Below the pieces are notes generated by a model. That model saw nothing but the letters and a program-made list of their open reading frames with translations, made no database searches and was not told the DNA's origin. The position numbers and the translations under genes were made by a program. DNA of 64,000 bases from Harmothoe impar (lineage: Eukaryota; Annelida; Polychaeta; Phyllodocida; Polynoidae), in the NCBI GenBank assembly GCA_947462335.1, contig OX381718.1, positions 44,144,281 to 44,208,280 of the forward strand. Reading direction: 5' to 3'. Below are positions 23,851-36,918 of this stretch, piece by piece; the first letter of the stretch is position 1; the number at the start of each line of letters is the position of its first letter.

Positions 23851-25648
23851 CAAGTAACCCCTCAAGTTTTGTCTCCTTTTACACTGCCGGTATGCCCATT
23901 GGTATTATGGAAGGCTCCCGATGAAGTTATTCTACTCCTTCACGCCCCCATCATGAAGGTCCCCACTAACACAGGGAGACAAAACACCATTCAGCAGGGA
24001 GCATCGAAATGGGAACAGTTCACCCTGCACAATATTTTGAGGCATAAGTCTTAACTGCCCTACCGGACAAAAATTACAAAGCCGATAGTTTAAAAACCAT
24101 TATTCTCATGGTTTATGTTATATAATAATTACACAAGCCTGCCTTACTACCGTCAATTCTTGTGTATAATCCACATCTCACCTATAACACGCACCTGTTT
24201 CTGTTTCGTCTATAACCCGCTGTTTATATATGGGAATTTAATTAAGACATATATTATAAAGGCAAACAAGCATGTATAGAGTTAGCAGTTGAGGCATAGG
24301 CTGGGAGGCATGTAGTGAGAATAAGTGTACCAGGGCTTGGTAGTAAGTAAGTAGGTCAGCTGTTATACACAAGCAGGCATACAGGTATGTAAGTAGGGCA
24401 ATGTCGATACACCAGTGACCAGATGGGTTACTGCGTGCGCGTACAACAGGGAGTGGTTTATCCACCATGTTGAAGCTAACAGTGTTGGCAATAGAGGCCC
24501 CAAGTGCTGCATATGGAGGTTACATTTGGTCTGTGTGAGAAATGCTGTATTGTTCACGCACACGACTAGCTGCTATAGCTACCTATATTTGGCAAAACTG
24601 ACCAATATCGTGTGGCACACGTGGCAAACTACGGGCCTAACGCCATTTCACGTATTCAGTCACAACTCACCTATAGTTTACCTAATAAGCTGACCCATAG
24701 TTATTGAATACCAACTAACCAATGATGTGCGTAAAGAGCATACGAAAAAAACAGGTGTGCACCTGGAACCTCAGACACCTACCTCTCCCATGCGACACGA
24801 CCACTATACTACCTCGAAATGTCTAGCTGTTGGGCTCCTTCAACATAATGAGGTTTGGCCCCTTGCCAGCTAGTGTGCTATTTCTGGACCTCACTTTGAG
24901 GTCACGGCCTTCTGGTTGAAGAAGCGCTTTCCTGGTAGTACCACTGACTGTAGCCATAAACTCCTTATGTATATTAACTCTCCCACAGTATATAGCTGCA
25001 TATAACACTGTACATGTATATATATTTTGCACACACTATATTTCAGAATTAGGATGACTTGAATTGCTCGGTTATAAATGTATACATTATGCAGGTGTCC
25101 CTCACTACATCTGTTGATTCAATACACACAGGAACATGAATTCGCACTGGAGGATTATTGATTCTACGCTGTTGTACATTTCATTTGTATTGCATCACGA
25201 TAAGCGTGGGTCCAGTGTACAGGAGGAGGAATGCTAATAGCAATTCAAAGTACTGTAAACTTTCGTGTATAACCTGCATCTTGTGTATAACCTGCATCAT
25301 TAACTTTGCAATTGCCCATAACCCTGCACAGAGAGCCTAATTATTTCTATTCTAGTACTATACAATACTATAGATACCTCACCCCTTTAACCCACAGCCC
25401 CAACAAGAATATACAGCAGTCCAACATTATAGCACTCCAATGCACTATATGGGTATATATCTAAAACTGGACATCGACATCCATGTATCAAAGTCCTTCT
25501 AACTGAAAGCTATATTCAGTCTCATCAAAGTAGAAATCCATAGGTTGCTATATGAAGAAGAAAACCATGTTCATGCCTATGTGTGTGTCTGTGTGGGTGT
25601 ACATGAGTTTGTGTCCATGAGTGTCTGCATTCATGCTACAGGTCATAG

Positions 25649-25819
25649 GGTGTTTTTAGGCAAATTTCTCTTTTTTTGCGATTTTGAACTATTTTCTCGC
25701 CAAATCAGGTGTTTTTAGGCAAATTTCACTTTTTTGCGATTTTGAAATTTTTTCTCGCCAAATAGGTGGTTTTTAGGCAAATTTCACTTTTTTGCGATTT
25801 TGAACTTTTTTCTCGCCAA
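25649..25819. repeat. Tandem repeat of about 58 bp, three units
   Basis: Units of GTTTTTAGGCAAATTTC...TTTTCTCGCC; also present in copy B at about 32620-32790. Confidence 0.85.
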
Positions 25820-28800
25820 CAGCTGCGGAATCTGCCTCCAACGGTGATCCTATTGATGGACTCTGGATAGACCCATGCATAGTGAAGACCTACATAGTGG
25901 ACACGAGGTCAAGTTAAAAACTGCAAGTCACTTGTTTTGCAACTTGCACTGAACTGAACCTTATTAATAGCCCTTAACTGGGTTGTCAACAATCAATTAA
26001 ACTATGACAAAACTCCCTCTATTTCGGAGACCAAATACACAATCAAATGATATATATTTTTTCAAAATAACACCCTGTGTAGAATGGCCCGATACTCAGG
26101 AATCCTACTGTGAATAAGAAAAAGTCAAATTCGAATCATTAATACCTGAAAATTGAGAAATGCTGACGTTCACGGTTTATGTAGGAAATGTACTAAAAAC
26201 AGCAAAAAAAGGCAACAAAACCCTAATTTTCTCAAAAACTGTTCAGTAGGATTTTTTCTAACTGAGGTTCCAGTGTTTTCTACCCTCATATTACACATTG
26301 GCATAGAGAATATATTGACACCTAGTCAGGATTTTGCGCTAGAAGCGATCTGTGAAGCTAAACAGCCAAAATGAGCCACTGGTCTGAAGTATATAACTAA
26401 GCATCGATCACTATAGAGCCACAAAGAGACAGAGAATCGATGTCCAATAACAATTGTGTATTTATACTCTCATCTGGGGTCATATAAGCCCACTGAGTTA
26501 TATGTAGGAATCTAATGTTTGATTACATGTTGGGACTTAAAACCGTGTACAAGATTCCTCTGATCTACTGTTCTGGAAGGCTTGCTCATAACAGCAATTC
26601 ATCTCAACTGAACCTTCACCATAAATGACAGCGTAAATTCACGCGTATGACCTGTGAGGCTGATAATTTACACTTGACCCACATAAAGATTACAAAAAGG
26701 GTACTGCAGATAACAGAACTATAGAAAGGAGGGTTAGCCCTGATCTTTGAGTAAACAATTTCAAGTCACTAGACCAGCCCGGGTCAGCTCCGGTCCTCCC
26801 GGCATGAACTTGGGCAAACAGCCAGAGCTGCCACCGTGCTTCAAAACCTGTCGTGGTAGCGCGGCGCACCACAAAGTACCACAACCCTCGAAAATAGAAC
26901 ACCAACACGATGCGACATCGTTAAACGAAGCTCACGGTGTGTATTACCAGTATATAACAAATGTCGAAGTAGGCATATTCAGAAAGTCAGAAATACATTA
27001 CGAATTCTTCCAGCTTACCCTGAACAAAGCAATAATTTTCTTCAAAAATCATATACGTATGTATACATCTTCTGATATTTACTTTATATTGAAGAGGGTA
27101 TACATGTACAAGGCCTAAGAAAATGTTGTTTTTCAGGTAACTTGAACTACCAGCACCCTATCTTACTGGCGCTAGCCTTAAGTTATTTGTGCTTTTTTAA
27201 ACCAAAAAGTTTTTACAGGACCAAAATAAAAGTAAATTGTACAGTTAAGTGTGGGAACAAAATTCAATAATAAAATATTCCCATTTCCAAAAGGAATATG
27301 TATACAGGATTTAAACTGATAGTGTGTTCACTATAAACTGGGCCTTTCAATAATGCAGCTGTACCGTTGTGGAGTGGTAGCTTTTTTCATACAGTGCTGT
27401 AGTAATTACAGTGGCGAAACAATAACTGTAATACTGAACTGCGGACTTACACAGACATAAAGGGTCAGAGATTTGCCCTTTTTTGCTTTATTCATTGAGA
27501 TGATAGTATATTAACCCCCTTTCCTACTTCTCACTGACATTTGGCTGAAAAAGACCCCCTATTTGTGAATTTCACGGACGTGCAGAGTGAGTTAAAAAGT
27601 ACCCCTTTCTCGGCGTTTTGGTAACCTCTGTAGTAACCTCTTTTTTAAAAGGGCCGCGTTGGCCTATCGATTTTTTAAATGGCTGTGTTGCCATGTCGCC
27701 CGTGTCGTTTTTTACCCATGTAGGGGCACAACTCTTCACGTAGCCATGGGTAGTTGTCATTGGAGGGGATTGTGGTGCCAAGATACACATACTAGTCTAC
27801 TCATACTACCTTCGGGATCGGCACATCTCATATTAACACATCATCATTTTGGTAAGAATATCATATTTATCTGTCAGTGGTTTCGGCGAGTCAATCCCTC
27901 ACAACAGAGTTCTGTTAAGTGGATTCTTTCATACTAGTTATTTCTCTCTGCATGGTGTACTGGGATATTTCATGTACAGCAGTGCACACTCTTATGCAAT
28001 ATTTTATCTTTGATGCAGTTGACCAACTTCGCCGATCGCGAAACACCGCAGAAGATGAAATCTACGTGAAAAAATGCCAACTTTACATCAAAATATTGTT
28101 TTATTGCTAAGTATTTTCATTAAACTAACAACAGGAGTTATCACCATTTTTAGTAGGGAATACAACAGAACAAAAATTGAAATGGTACACTACTGAAATC
28201 ATGTCGAAAATTAGGTTCTCCAAAGGTTCACTTTTTTTGGGAGAATCTCAGTTTTTTTTCAGTTTTTCAAAGAAATCTCTTATTTTAGGTGATAAAACTT
28301 ATTTTTTTCCCATTTCTTTTGACACATAGAGATTCCTGAGGTGTTTTGCAACAAAATGATATAGCTCAAATAGTTCACATGATAGTGCATCAAGGTGTAA
28401 TAGATGAGAGAAAAGAGGTCTGCACGAAAAAACAGGGCTTGACCTAGTTTCACAGCGTTACAGAGAACATAGCCCACTCCAATTACGAAAAAATCGTAAC
28501 ACTTGACATCCCTGGCTTTAGGAGATCATATTGAAACTGAAGGTCACAACGCAGTGACACGTGAGGACCCTGGAGGGGACCTGGATATTGGGTATATAAT
28601 AATCATTGCACTGATGAAATATTATTGATTATGTTTGTTAATTAATTACAATTTACTATGTTTATTAGAATACTTTATATTCATGCATTACAATCGGTTA
28701 CAGGTATAACTGTTCTAGTTAAGGTTTTGGTTTATGTATACAAATATATATCTATACCGTATTCGACGTAATAAGCGCACAGTGCGCTTAAAAAATTATC

Positions 28801-31800
28801 ATGGACACCATTTAGTAGTTAAGAGTTTAATTGGGGTCAAAAATTGAGAAATTTTTGGTTATTTCTAGTATAAGAATCAGCCCAAAAAGGGGTGTGTGCG
28901 CTTATTAGGGGGTGTGCGCTTATTACGTCGAATACGGTATATATATATTGAATTGTCCATATTAAACTATCAGCAAGTGGTCATAAAAGCACCGTGAGTT
29001 CCGAGCCTATGGAGAACGCACGATCGGAAACTATTTTGATACGCAGCCATCTTCGGCAGCATTTGGAACGTGTTCGGCCGTCCTCTGAGGTTTTCTGCAT
29101 GACTACGGCGGGTCTCGGGCCAACCTCGGCAGACCGCCAACCGCTAAGCCAATCAAAACGCCTATTAGATTTCTGCCCAATCAGAGTTCTCCTGACAACT
29201 TCACGTCCACAGAATTTCCCGCGGATCACGGCACATTGGAGTCGTGCAAAATCTAAACAGGAACGTATTGTTTGCATTTCAAAGTTTTGTTTCAATTCTT
29301 TGAATTTCCATTTAGTACACTGTAATTCGGTTTTATACCATTCCAATACTACCAACACTCCCTAGTCCACATAAAGCTGTGAGAAACCTTCAGTTCTGTG
29401 AAGATATAAGAAGGTAGGAGGTGAATTCGGCTATTAGAGCATCTCGAAAAGCGTCTCAAAGAATATTCTGTGTAAAGTGCAGATTGGTGAAGGTTGCTGC
29501 TTTATTTAGATCCCTATGCTATAACATTTAAGGCCAAATCTGCTTTTTTATGATTTTGTTATGTTTTTTCAATCCCATTTTTCAACTATAGATATTGCTT
29601 GGATTCATTCCGGGATAGATCTTAGGTATTGAGATTGAATGAAAGTCGCAACATGCAGGATTTTTGCCTTAGATTTCGCACTATTTCATGCTGAAAAACC
29701 GTTATAACTTTCACTGAAATTTTGCAGAATTTCGCTAAAACACCTGTCGTATAAGAAACTGCGGGCACAGCGGTACCCTGGTTCAATAAAGCGAAGATAT
29801 GATTGGATAACCTGGCTGACTGTCCATACAGGTTGGGAGCCGGTGCCTCATCGGAATAGCACCACACCACAGTTTAAACAACACTTTCTGCGCCTTGTCG
29901 CCAATCTCCTGCGAATTATACTAAACCATCACTAATGATGTACTCTGCTTTAGTAAGTTTCAATTGACATTTCAACCAGCCACAAAAAACTAGGTGGGGA
30001 GGAGCAGTATGAAAAATATCCTGCCTTCCACCTAATACCACCTGCCAGCCACTATACCTCCTGCCACCCACTATACCCCTACCACGCACTATATGCCCCC
30101 TGCCACCCATTGCACTACCACCACCTAATGTACCCCTGCCACCCACTGTACCACCTGCTACCCACTGCACTACCATAAAACCTCGCGGATAAACCTAACT
30201 CGCGTATAAGCCGCACCCTGAGTTTGGGCCGATCCTATAAGCCGCAGAGGCCTCCTGAATGGTCCCTAAGAAAAACATGTACCAGTTATGTGGGGGTCAT
30301 CCTTCACTGCCTGCCCCCCCCCCACACACACACACCCTGAGTGATGCCCAAGCTGTGAGAATGCTTGTGTTGCAACCTACTACCAGCACTCTTCTGAGCT
30401 TTTATAGAGGAGGTGTGAAGATATATAGCATCAACACTGCCCACTCACCCTTGTGAGCCACAACCCCCAACCCCCCACCCCCTCGCAGTCCCTGCAGCTC
30501 ATGGGGAATCTAAGGAATTTTGGAAATTATGCTTTGGAAAAACTTGTGTATAAGCCACACCCTGAGTTTGGGCATATCCTATAAGCCGCACTGGCGATCT
30601 GACTCGCGTACTAGCCGCAGCTTCTACACAAGGTTTTACAGTACCTGCTACCCAATGTATCATCTGCCACCCTTGTTACCAGCTGCCACCCTCTGTACCA
30701 GCTGCCACCCAATGTACCCCTTGCCCCCAATGTTGCCCTGCTTTACCATACACCACCTGCCACCCAATATGACATCTGCCACCCACTGTATCATCTGCCA
30801 CCCTCTATACCACCTACCACCCAAGTAACCCCTCAAGTTTTGTCTCCTTTTACACTGCCGGTATGCCCATTGGTATTATGGAAGGCTCCCGATGAAGTTA
30901 TTCTACTCCTTCACGCCCCCATCATGAAGGTCCCCACTAACACAGGGAGACAAAACACCATTCAGCAGGGAGCATCGAAATGGGAACAGTTCACCCTGCA
31001 CAATATTTTGAGGCATAAGTCTTAACTGCCCTACCGGACAAAAATTACAAAGCCGATAGTTTAAAAACCATTATTCTCATGGTTTATGTTATATAATAAT
31101 TACACAAGCCTGCCTTACTACCGTCAATTCTTGTGTATAATCCACATCTCACCTATAACACGCACCTGTTTCTGTTTCGTCTATAACCCGCTGTTTATAT
31201 ATGGGAATTTAATTAAGACATATATTATAAAGGCAAACAAGCATGTATAGAGTTAGCAGTTGAGGCATAGGCTGGGAGGCATGTAGTGAGAATAAGTGTA
31301 CCAGGGCTTGGTAGTAAGTAAATAGGTCAGCTGTTATACACAAGCAGGCATACAGGTATGTAAGTAGGGCAATGTCGATACACCAGTGACCAGATGGGTT
31401 ACTGCGTGCGCGTACAACAGGGAGTGGTTTATCCACCATGTTGAAGCTAACAGTGTTGGCAATAGAGGCCCCAAGTGCTGCATATGGAGGTTACATTTGG
31501 TCTGTGTGAGAAATGCTGTATTGTTCACGCACACGACTAGCTGCTATAGCTACCTATATTTGGCAAAACTGACCAATATCGTGTGGCACACGTGGCAAAC
31601 TACGGGCCTAACGCCATTTCACGTATTCAGTCACAACTCACCTATAGTTTACCTAATAAGCTGACCCATAGTTATTGAATACCAACTAACCAATGATGTG
31701 CGTAAAGAGCATACGAAAAAAACAGGTGTGCACCTGGAACCTCAGACACCTACCTCTCCCATGCGACACGACCACTATACTACCTCGAAATGTCTAGCTG

Positions 31801-33661
31801 TTGGGCTCCTTCAACATAATGAGGTTTGGCCCCTTGCCAGCTAGTGTGCTATTTCTGGACCTCACTTTGAGGTCACGGCCTTCTGGTTGAAGAAGCGCTT
31901 TCCTGGTAGTACCACTGACTGTAGCCATAAACTCCTTATGTATATTAACTCTCCCACAGTATATAGCTGCATATAACAGTGTACATGTATATATATTTTG
32001 CACACACTATATTTCAGAATTAGGATGACTTGAATTGCTCGGTTATAAATGTATACATTATGCAGGTGTCCCTCACTACATCTGTTGATTCAATACACAC
32101 AGGAACATGAATTCGCACTGGAGGATTATTGATTCTACGCTGTTGTACATTTCATTTGTATTGCATCACGATAAGCGTGGGTCCAGTGTACAGGAGGAGG
32201 AATGCTAATAGCAATTCAAAGTACTGTAAACTTTCGTGTATAACCTGCATCTTGTGTATAACCTGCATCATTAACTTTGCAATTGCCCATAACCCTGCAC
32301 AGAGAGCCTAATTATTTCTATTCTAGTACTATACAATACCTATAGATACCTCACCCATTTAACCCACAGCCCCAACAAGAATATACAGCAGTCCAACATT
32401 ATAGCACTCCAATGCACTATATGGGTATATATCTAAAACTGGACATCGACATCCATGTATCAAAGTCCTTCTAACTGAAAGCTATATTCAGTCTCATCAA
32501 AGTAGAAATCCATAGGTTGCTATATGAAGAAGAAAACCATGTTCATGCCTATGTGTGTGTCTGTGTGGGTGTACATGAGTTTGTGTCCATGAGTGTCTGC
32601 ATTCATGCTACAGGTCATAGGGTGTTTTTAGGCAAATTTCTCTTTTTTTGCGATTTTGAACTATTTTCTCGCCAAATCAGGTGTTTTTAGGCAAATTTCA
32701 CTTTTTTGCGATTTTGAAATTTTTTCTCGCCAAATAGGTGGTTTTTAGGCAAATTTCACTTTTTTGCGATTTTGAACTTTTTTCTCGCCAACAGCTGCGG
32801 AATCTGCCTCCAACGGTGATCCTATTGATGGACTCTGGATAGACCCATGCATAGTGAAGACCTACATAGTGGACACGAGGTCAAGTTAAAAACTGCAAGT
32901 CACTTGTTTTGCAACTTGCACTGAACTGAACCTTATTAATAGCCCTTAACTGGGTTGTCAACAATCAATTAAACTATGACAAAACTCCCTCTATTTCGGA
33001 GACCAAATACACAATCAAATGATATATATTTTTTCAAAATAACACCCTGTGTAGAATGGCCCGATACTCAGGAATCCTACTGTGAATAAGAAAAAGTCAA
33101 ATTCGAATTATTAATACCTGAAAATTGAGAAATGCTGACGTTCACGGTTTATGTAGGAAATGTACTAAAAACAGCAAAAAAAGGCAACAAAACCCTAATT
33201 TTCTCAAAAACTGTTCAGTAGGATTTTTTCTAACTGAGGTTCCAGTGTTTTTTACCCTCATATTACACATTGGCATAGAGAATATATTGACACCTAGTCA
33301 GGATTTTGCGCTAGAAGCGATCTGTGAAGCTAAACAGCCAAAATGAGCCACTGGTCTGAAGTATATAACTAAGCATCGATCACTATAGAGCCACAAAGAG
33401 ACAGAGAATCGATGTCCAATAACAATTGTGTATTTATACTCTCATCTGGGGTCATATAAGCCCACTGAGTTATATGTAGGAATCTAATGTTTGATTACAT
33501 GTTGGGACTTAAAACCGTGTACAAGATTCCTCTGATCTACTGTTCTGGAAGGCTTGCTCATAACAGCAATTCATCTCAACTGAACCTTCACCATAAATGA
33601 CAGCGTAAATTCACGCGTATGACCTGTGAGGCTGATAATTTACACTTGACCCACATAAAGA

Positions 33662-36600
33662 GTGCCACACATTTCTATGTATATCCAGAAGAAGGTTCTC
33701 GTCCTTTTGGTTCTCTCTTGCTTGTAAGTATACAAGTGACTTCAGTACCATCTCCAAAATGTCAGACAGACTTAAGGTAGGTCGATACCATTGAAAACGT
33801 GACCACTGCATATGTTTCCTCGCATCTACCTTAAATACGTCAGCATGACGTCATATTTGGGAGGTGTATGGTCATCTATACCCTAATCACCCATGTAAAG
33901 TTTTGGACAATTCTGACCAAAATGTTTGTTGCTGTGGATTCACTGAGAACTATTGTCAGAAACTAGGTACATCCCCCACCCCTGCTTGCTTGCATCCTAT
34001 TATTTTCCGTTTTTGGTGTTGCCTAAGTTAAAAAAAGAGCCAGTTACCTGTGAGTTGGCTGGGTAGTCTGGGGGAGGAAGGTACATGGGTGCAATCTGTG
34101 TGGCCAGCATGGGTTGCGGCTGGTAGATATGGTGCGTCATGACATTACCCTGGTAGAAGGGGTTCACCAGGCCACTCGACATGCAGTCCGTGCCTGGACT
34201 TGCTATCTGCAAAACACAAAAGAGATACAGGGTAAGTCTGGAGTATAGTAATCATATAATGTATTCTTTAGGGGTGGGGTGAAATTGTGCACAATATTTT
34301 TAAACTCCCCCTAGAGATGTAGCATTTCCCCAAAAATGTGGTACAAGCTGTCCTAGTGGCCTCAGGTATACTTCTTTTCTAAAAAGAAAATGCATGCAAA
34401 AGGTACATTTTATGTAACAAATAGGGACATCTTACTCTCAACTTGAAATTTCATTTTAAGAAAATCAAAAGATTTCGGGCAGACAATGGCAATTTGCCTT
34501 AAATCTCAACAGTAGATCCAAGTAATCAGAATTATATGATATTCAGAATTAAATTATAGTCAAAATATAGTGAATTCAATACATCATTAGCTGTGTTTAT
34601 TTAGACCCCTATTCCTAAGGGGAATCTTGAAATTCAATTTGAGATTTGGCCCTGATGCTAGAGACGTTTCTAGCAGAACTATTTCTGGAAAACAATTGAT
34701 TTGGTGTACTTTGATATTAATGATGACATATATATTGGAGGGACAATTAATCTAATTTCCTTATTAAAACTGAACTTGACTTGACTGTGTGTGACCAAGG
34801 CTTCCTGTTGCAGTCTAGTCCTTATTGTTTCTAAACCCTTTGTAAGAATTTAGAAGATATGAACGATTTTTCTTTACAATAACAAAGAATACACCTGCCC
34901 ATAAATCTGACCCTGGAAAATCATCCCCTGTTTCAAACCACCATAATTATTTTATCTGAAAGAATTTGAATTAATCACTCAAGTTTTGATTACGCCGTGC
35001 ACTATGTATTTGGACAAAGCAGAAGCATACATTTTACCAACAGTCAATCCAAAGATACACACTTGTAGTCTCTAATGCCACTTTGGTTAACTATGTGTGC
35101 CCTGGATTAAGGGATTTAGATGAGTATGATGTACAGCCAAATCCTCTAATACACATCCAAACACAGGTAGTTTGAGGCTGGATAAGTGAGAGAAGGAAGC
35201 AGGGAGGCTGGGGTCTATGATGTCATCTGACCACAACCAGATAAACCTAATAACTTGATATATTTCCTTGTTACCACATTTTTTCTATACCTTTTTGAGT
35301 GTTGTTCATAAATTTATGGCTACCAGAGCCAAAATCAGCTAGTTTTTATTTTTTACATCAAAATTCCTATTCTAAGATCTGGTTTCCTTGTATGCAATGG
35401 GAAAAGATTTCAAAATACTCTGCAGTAATAAGAAAGCACATAGAAAAGCGTATGAGATCTTCTAAATAGCATGTCTACATCTTTACAAAGTCCCCAGGGC
35501 TCAATGTAGTGGACACACAATCTTCCCTGCCATTAGAGCCTCACCATATTGTCAACTCATATGCTTGTGGGAAGAATTTATCCTAGAATCTGTCACTTTT
35601 GTTGATTCACATATGATGAATGTCTGGGAATCAAATAGTTAAGATTGATTGTTATGGTGGTTTGTGGGAAGACGATACCTCCGCGGAAACCGAATATCTA
35701 AACTTTGCGGTGTCTGACTACTTGACTTCTGCGGTCTTTACATCAATGTTACTATGGCAGTATAACTCTATCTACCAAGTGTAAACAATGAAATAATACC
35801 AAAGCAATCCTTAAGCAACACTAATTTACATATAGAAATGATTTACACCGACCTGGAAGGGGTGAGACTGACCAAAGTGAAACCACCACATTGTTGTTAG
35901 TTGCTCCAAGACTACAACACTGGGAACATGTATTCTGAACAAATCTCTGACTATTTGCCCTCAGTCTCGAGAAATATGATTGGTCCATGTGAGGGGACAT
36001 TCGGAAATCCATTCAGAATCCCCCTAAATGCAACAGCATTTTCAGTTCTGTAGTTGTCTAAATTGACATTTGGCTCTATCATAAAATATGTGAATCCTTA
36101 ACTATCAAATTAGCAAAGTTTTATACTTTTATTTGTTCCTATTTAAGTCTTATCTCATAGATTTACCATAAGTAAGGCCCAATACTAAACACACAGGATA
36201 GATGATGACCGAATGCAACCAACAAACTTCATGCTATCAAAAATAGAAATATATAAATTTGGATATGCAGAGAGTAAACTTAAGGAACATTTCCTCCAGT
36301 CAATCAGAAATAAAGATTTGTTGGCAATAAGAAAGGTCAAGAGGACAAACACTAATTCTGTTGAGGAATAATATTGAGACTACTCAAGGAAGTCATTTCA
36401 GGTGAGGCTGAATGGCCACCACCATTTTCACAAGTGTCTGTCATATTCATGGAGCCAAATATAATGTAAGAAATTTTCACTGAATATACCATGTTAGCTG
36501 TGAAATATCTAGAGAAATATCCAGAAATGCCTGAATTTCTGAATACATGATAAAAAATTCCCTTTGTAACAAACACTTCAAAGATGACGCGAATATAGGA

Positions 36601-36918
36601 GGTCCTCGTTAAAAATCCATTCGCGAATATAGAACGACTGTTTACTGTTCAAACCGCATCTGATCCATTTACAAATTTCACGAAAACACAGTTGTGTGCC
36701 CAACGGCTTCACTATGTACAAAAGGGTTAGCAAGCCGGTGCGAAATATGACGGCCGCAGGATATGGGGGAAACGTGAGCGTCCCGGGCCTCGTCTGAAGC
36801 GAAGCAACTTTGAATCGTCTGTTGTCATAAGGCTTTTCAAAGTCAACTTTAACTATGTATAAGACACACTAATGACAAGTAGCAGAGTACTGCTATGTTT
36901 AATCATTCCATTTAGAGA
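33662..36918. other. Exon-2-bearing segment present only in copy B
   Basis: The left edge (..CATAAAGAGTGCC) and right edge (..TTTAGAGATTAC) share AGA; copy A reads CATAAAGATTAC, a clean join at that 3-bp microhomology. Besides exon 2 the segment includes a CpG-rich patch at 36590-36840. The ORF at 35821-36012 ends in phase 1 and does not fit exon 2, so it is not called as an exon. Confidence 0.85.
34048..34206 (-). CDS. Zinc-finger gene exon 2
   Basis: A phase 0 exon of 53 codons, residues 29-81, with a strong acceptor (TTTTGTGTTTTGCAG) and donor (CAG|GTAACTGG). The product is rich in Pro, Tyr, Met and Gln (HHIYQPQPM, MYLPPPDYP) and continues in composition into exon 3. No domain is present. 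Intron 2, which separates it from exon 3, is 22.8 kb and includes copy A of the duplication. Confidence 0.83.

Larger units (their letters stand above)
20407..27444. repeat. Segmental tandem duplication, copy A (lacks exon 2)
   Basis: This block repeats 27443-37673 without the segment corresponding to 33662-36918. 20407-26689 pairs with 27443-33661, and 26690-27444 pairs with 36919-37673. The offset is 7036 at the start, 6971 after a 76-bp and an 11-bp indel, and 10229 in the last part. The first part is nearly identical (I noticed under a dozen substitutions in 6.2 kb); the last 755 bp differ at about 13 sites. ORFs in the block are not conserved domains and are not called as genes. Confidence 0.93.

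Noticed and set aside
26747..27118. 123-residue ORF, also present at 36976-37347
   Set aside because: Conserved only because the block is duplicated; several of the few differences change residues, there is no recognised domain and no splice context.
35821..36012. Possible extra exon of the zinc-finger gene (MDFRMSPHMDQ..)
   Set aside because: It would leave in phase 1 (CCA G|GTCGG) whereas exon 2 enters in phase 0, and no good acceptor precedes it.
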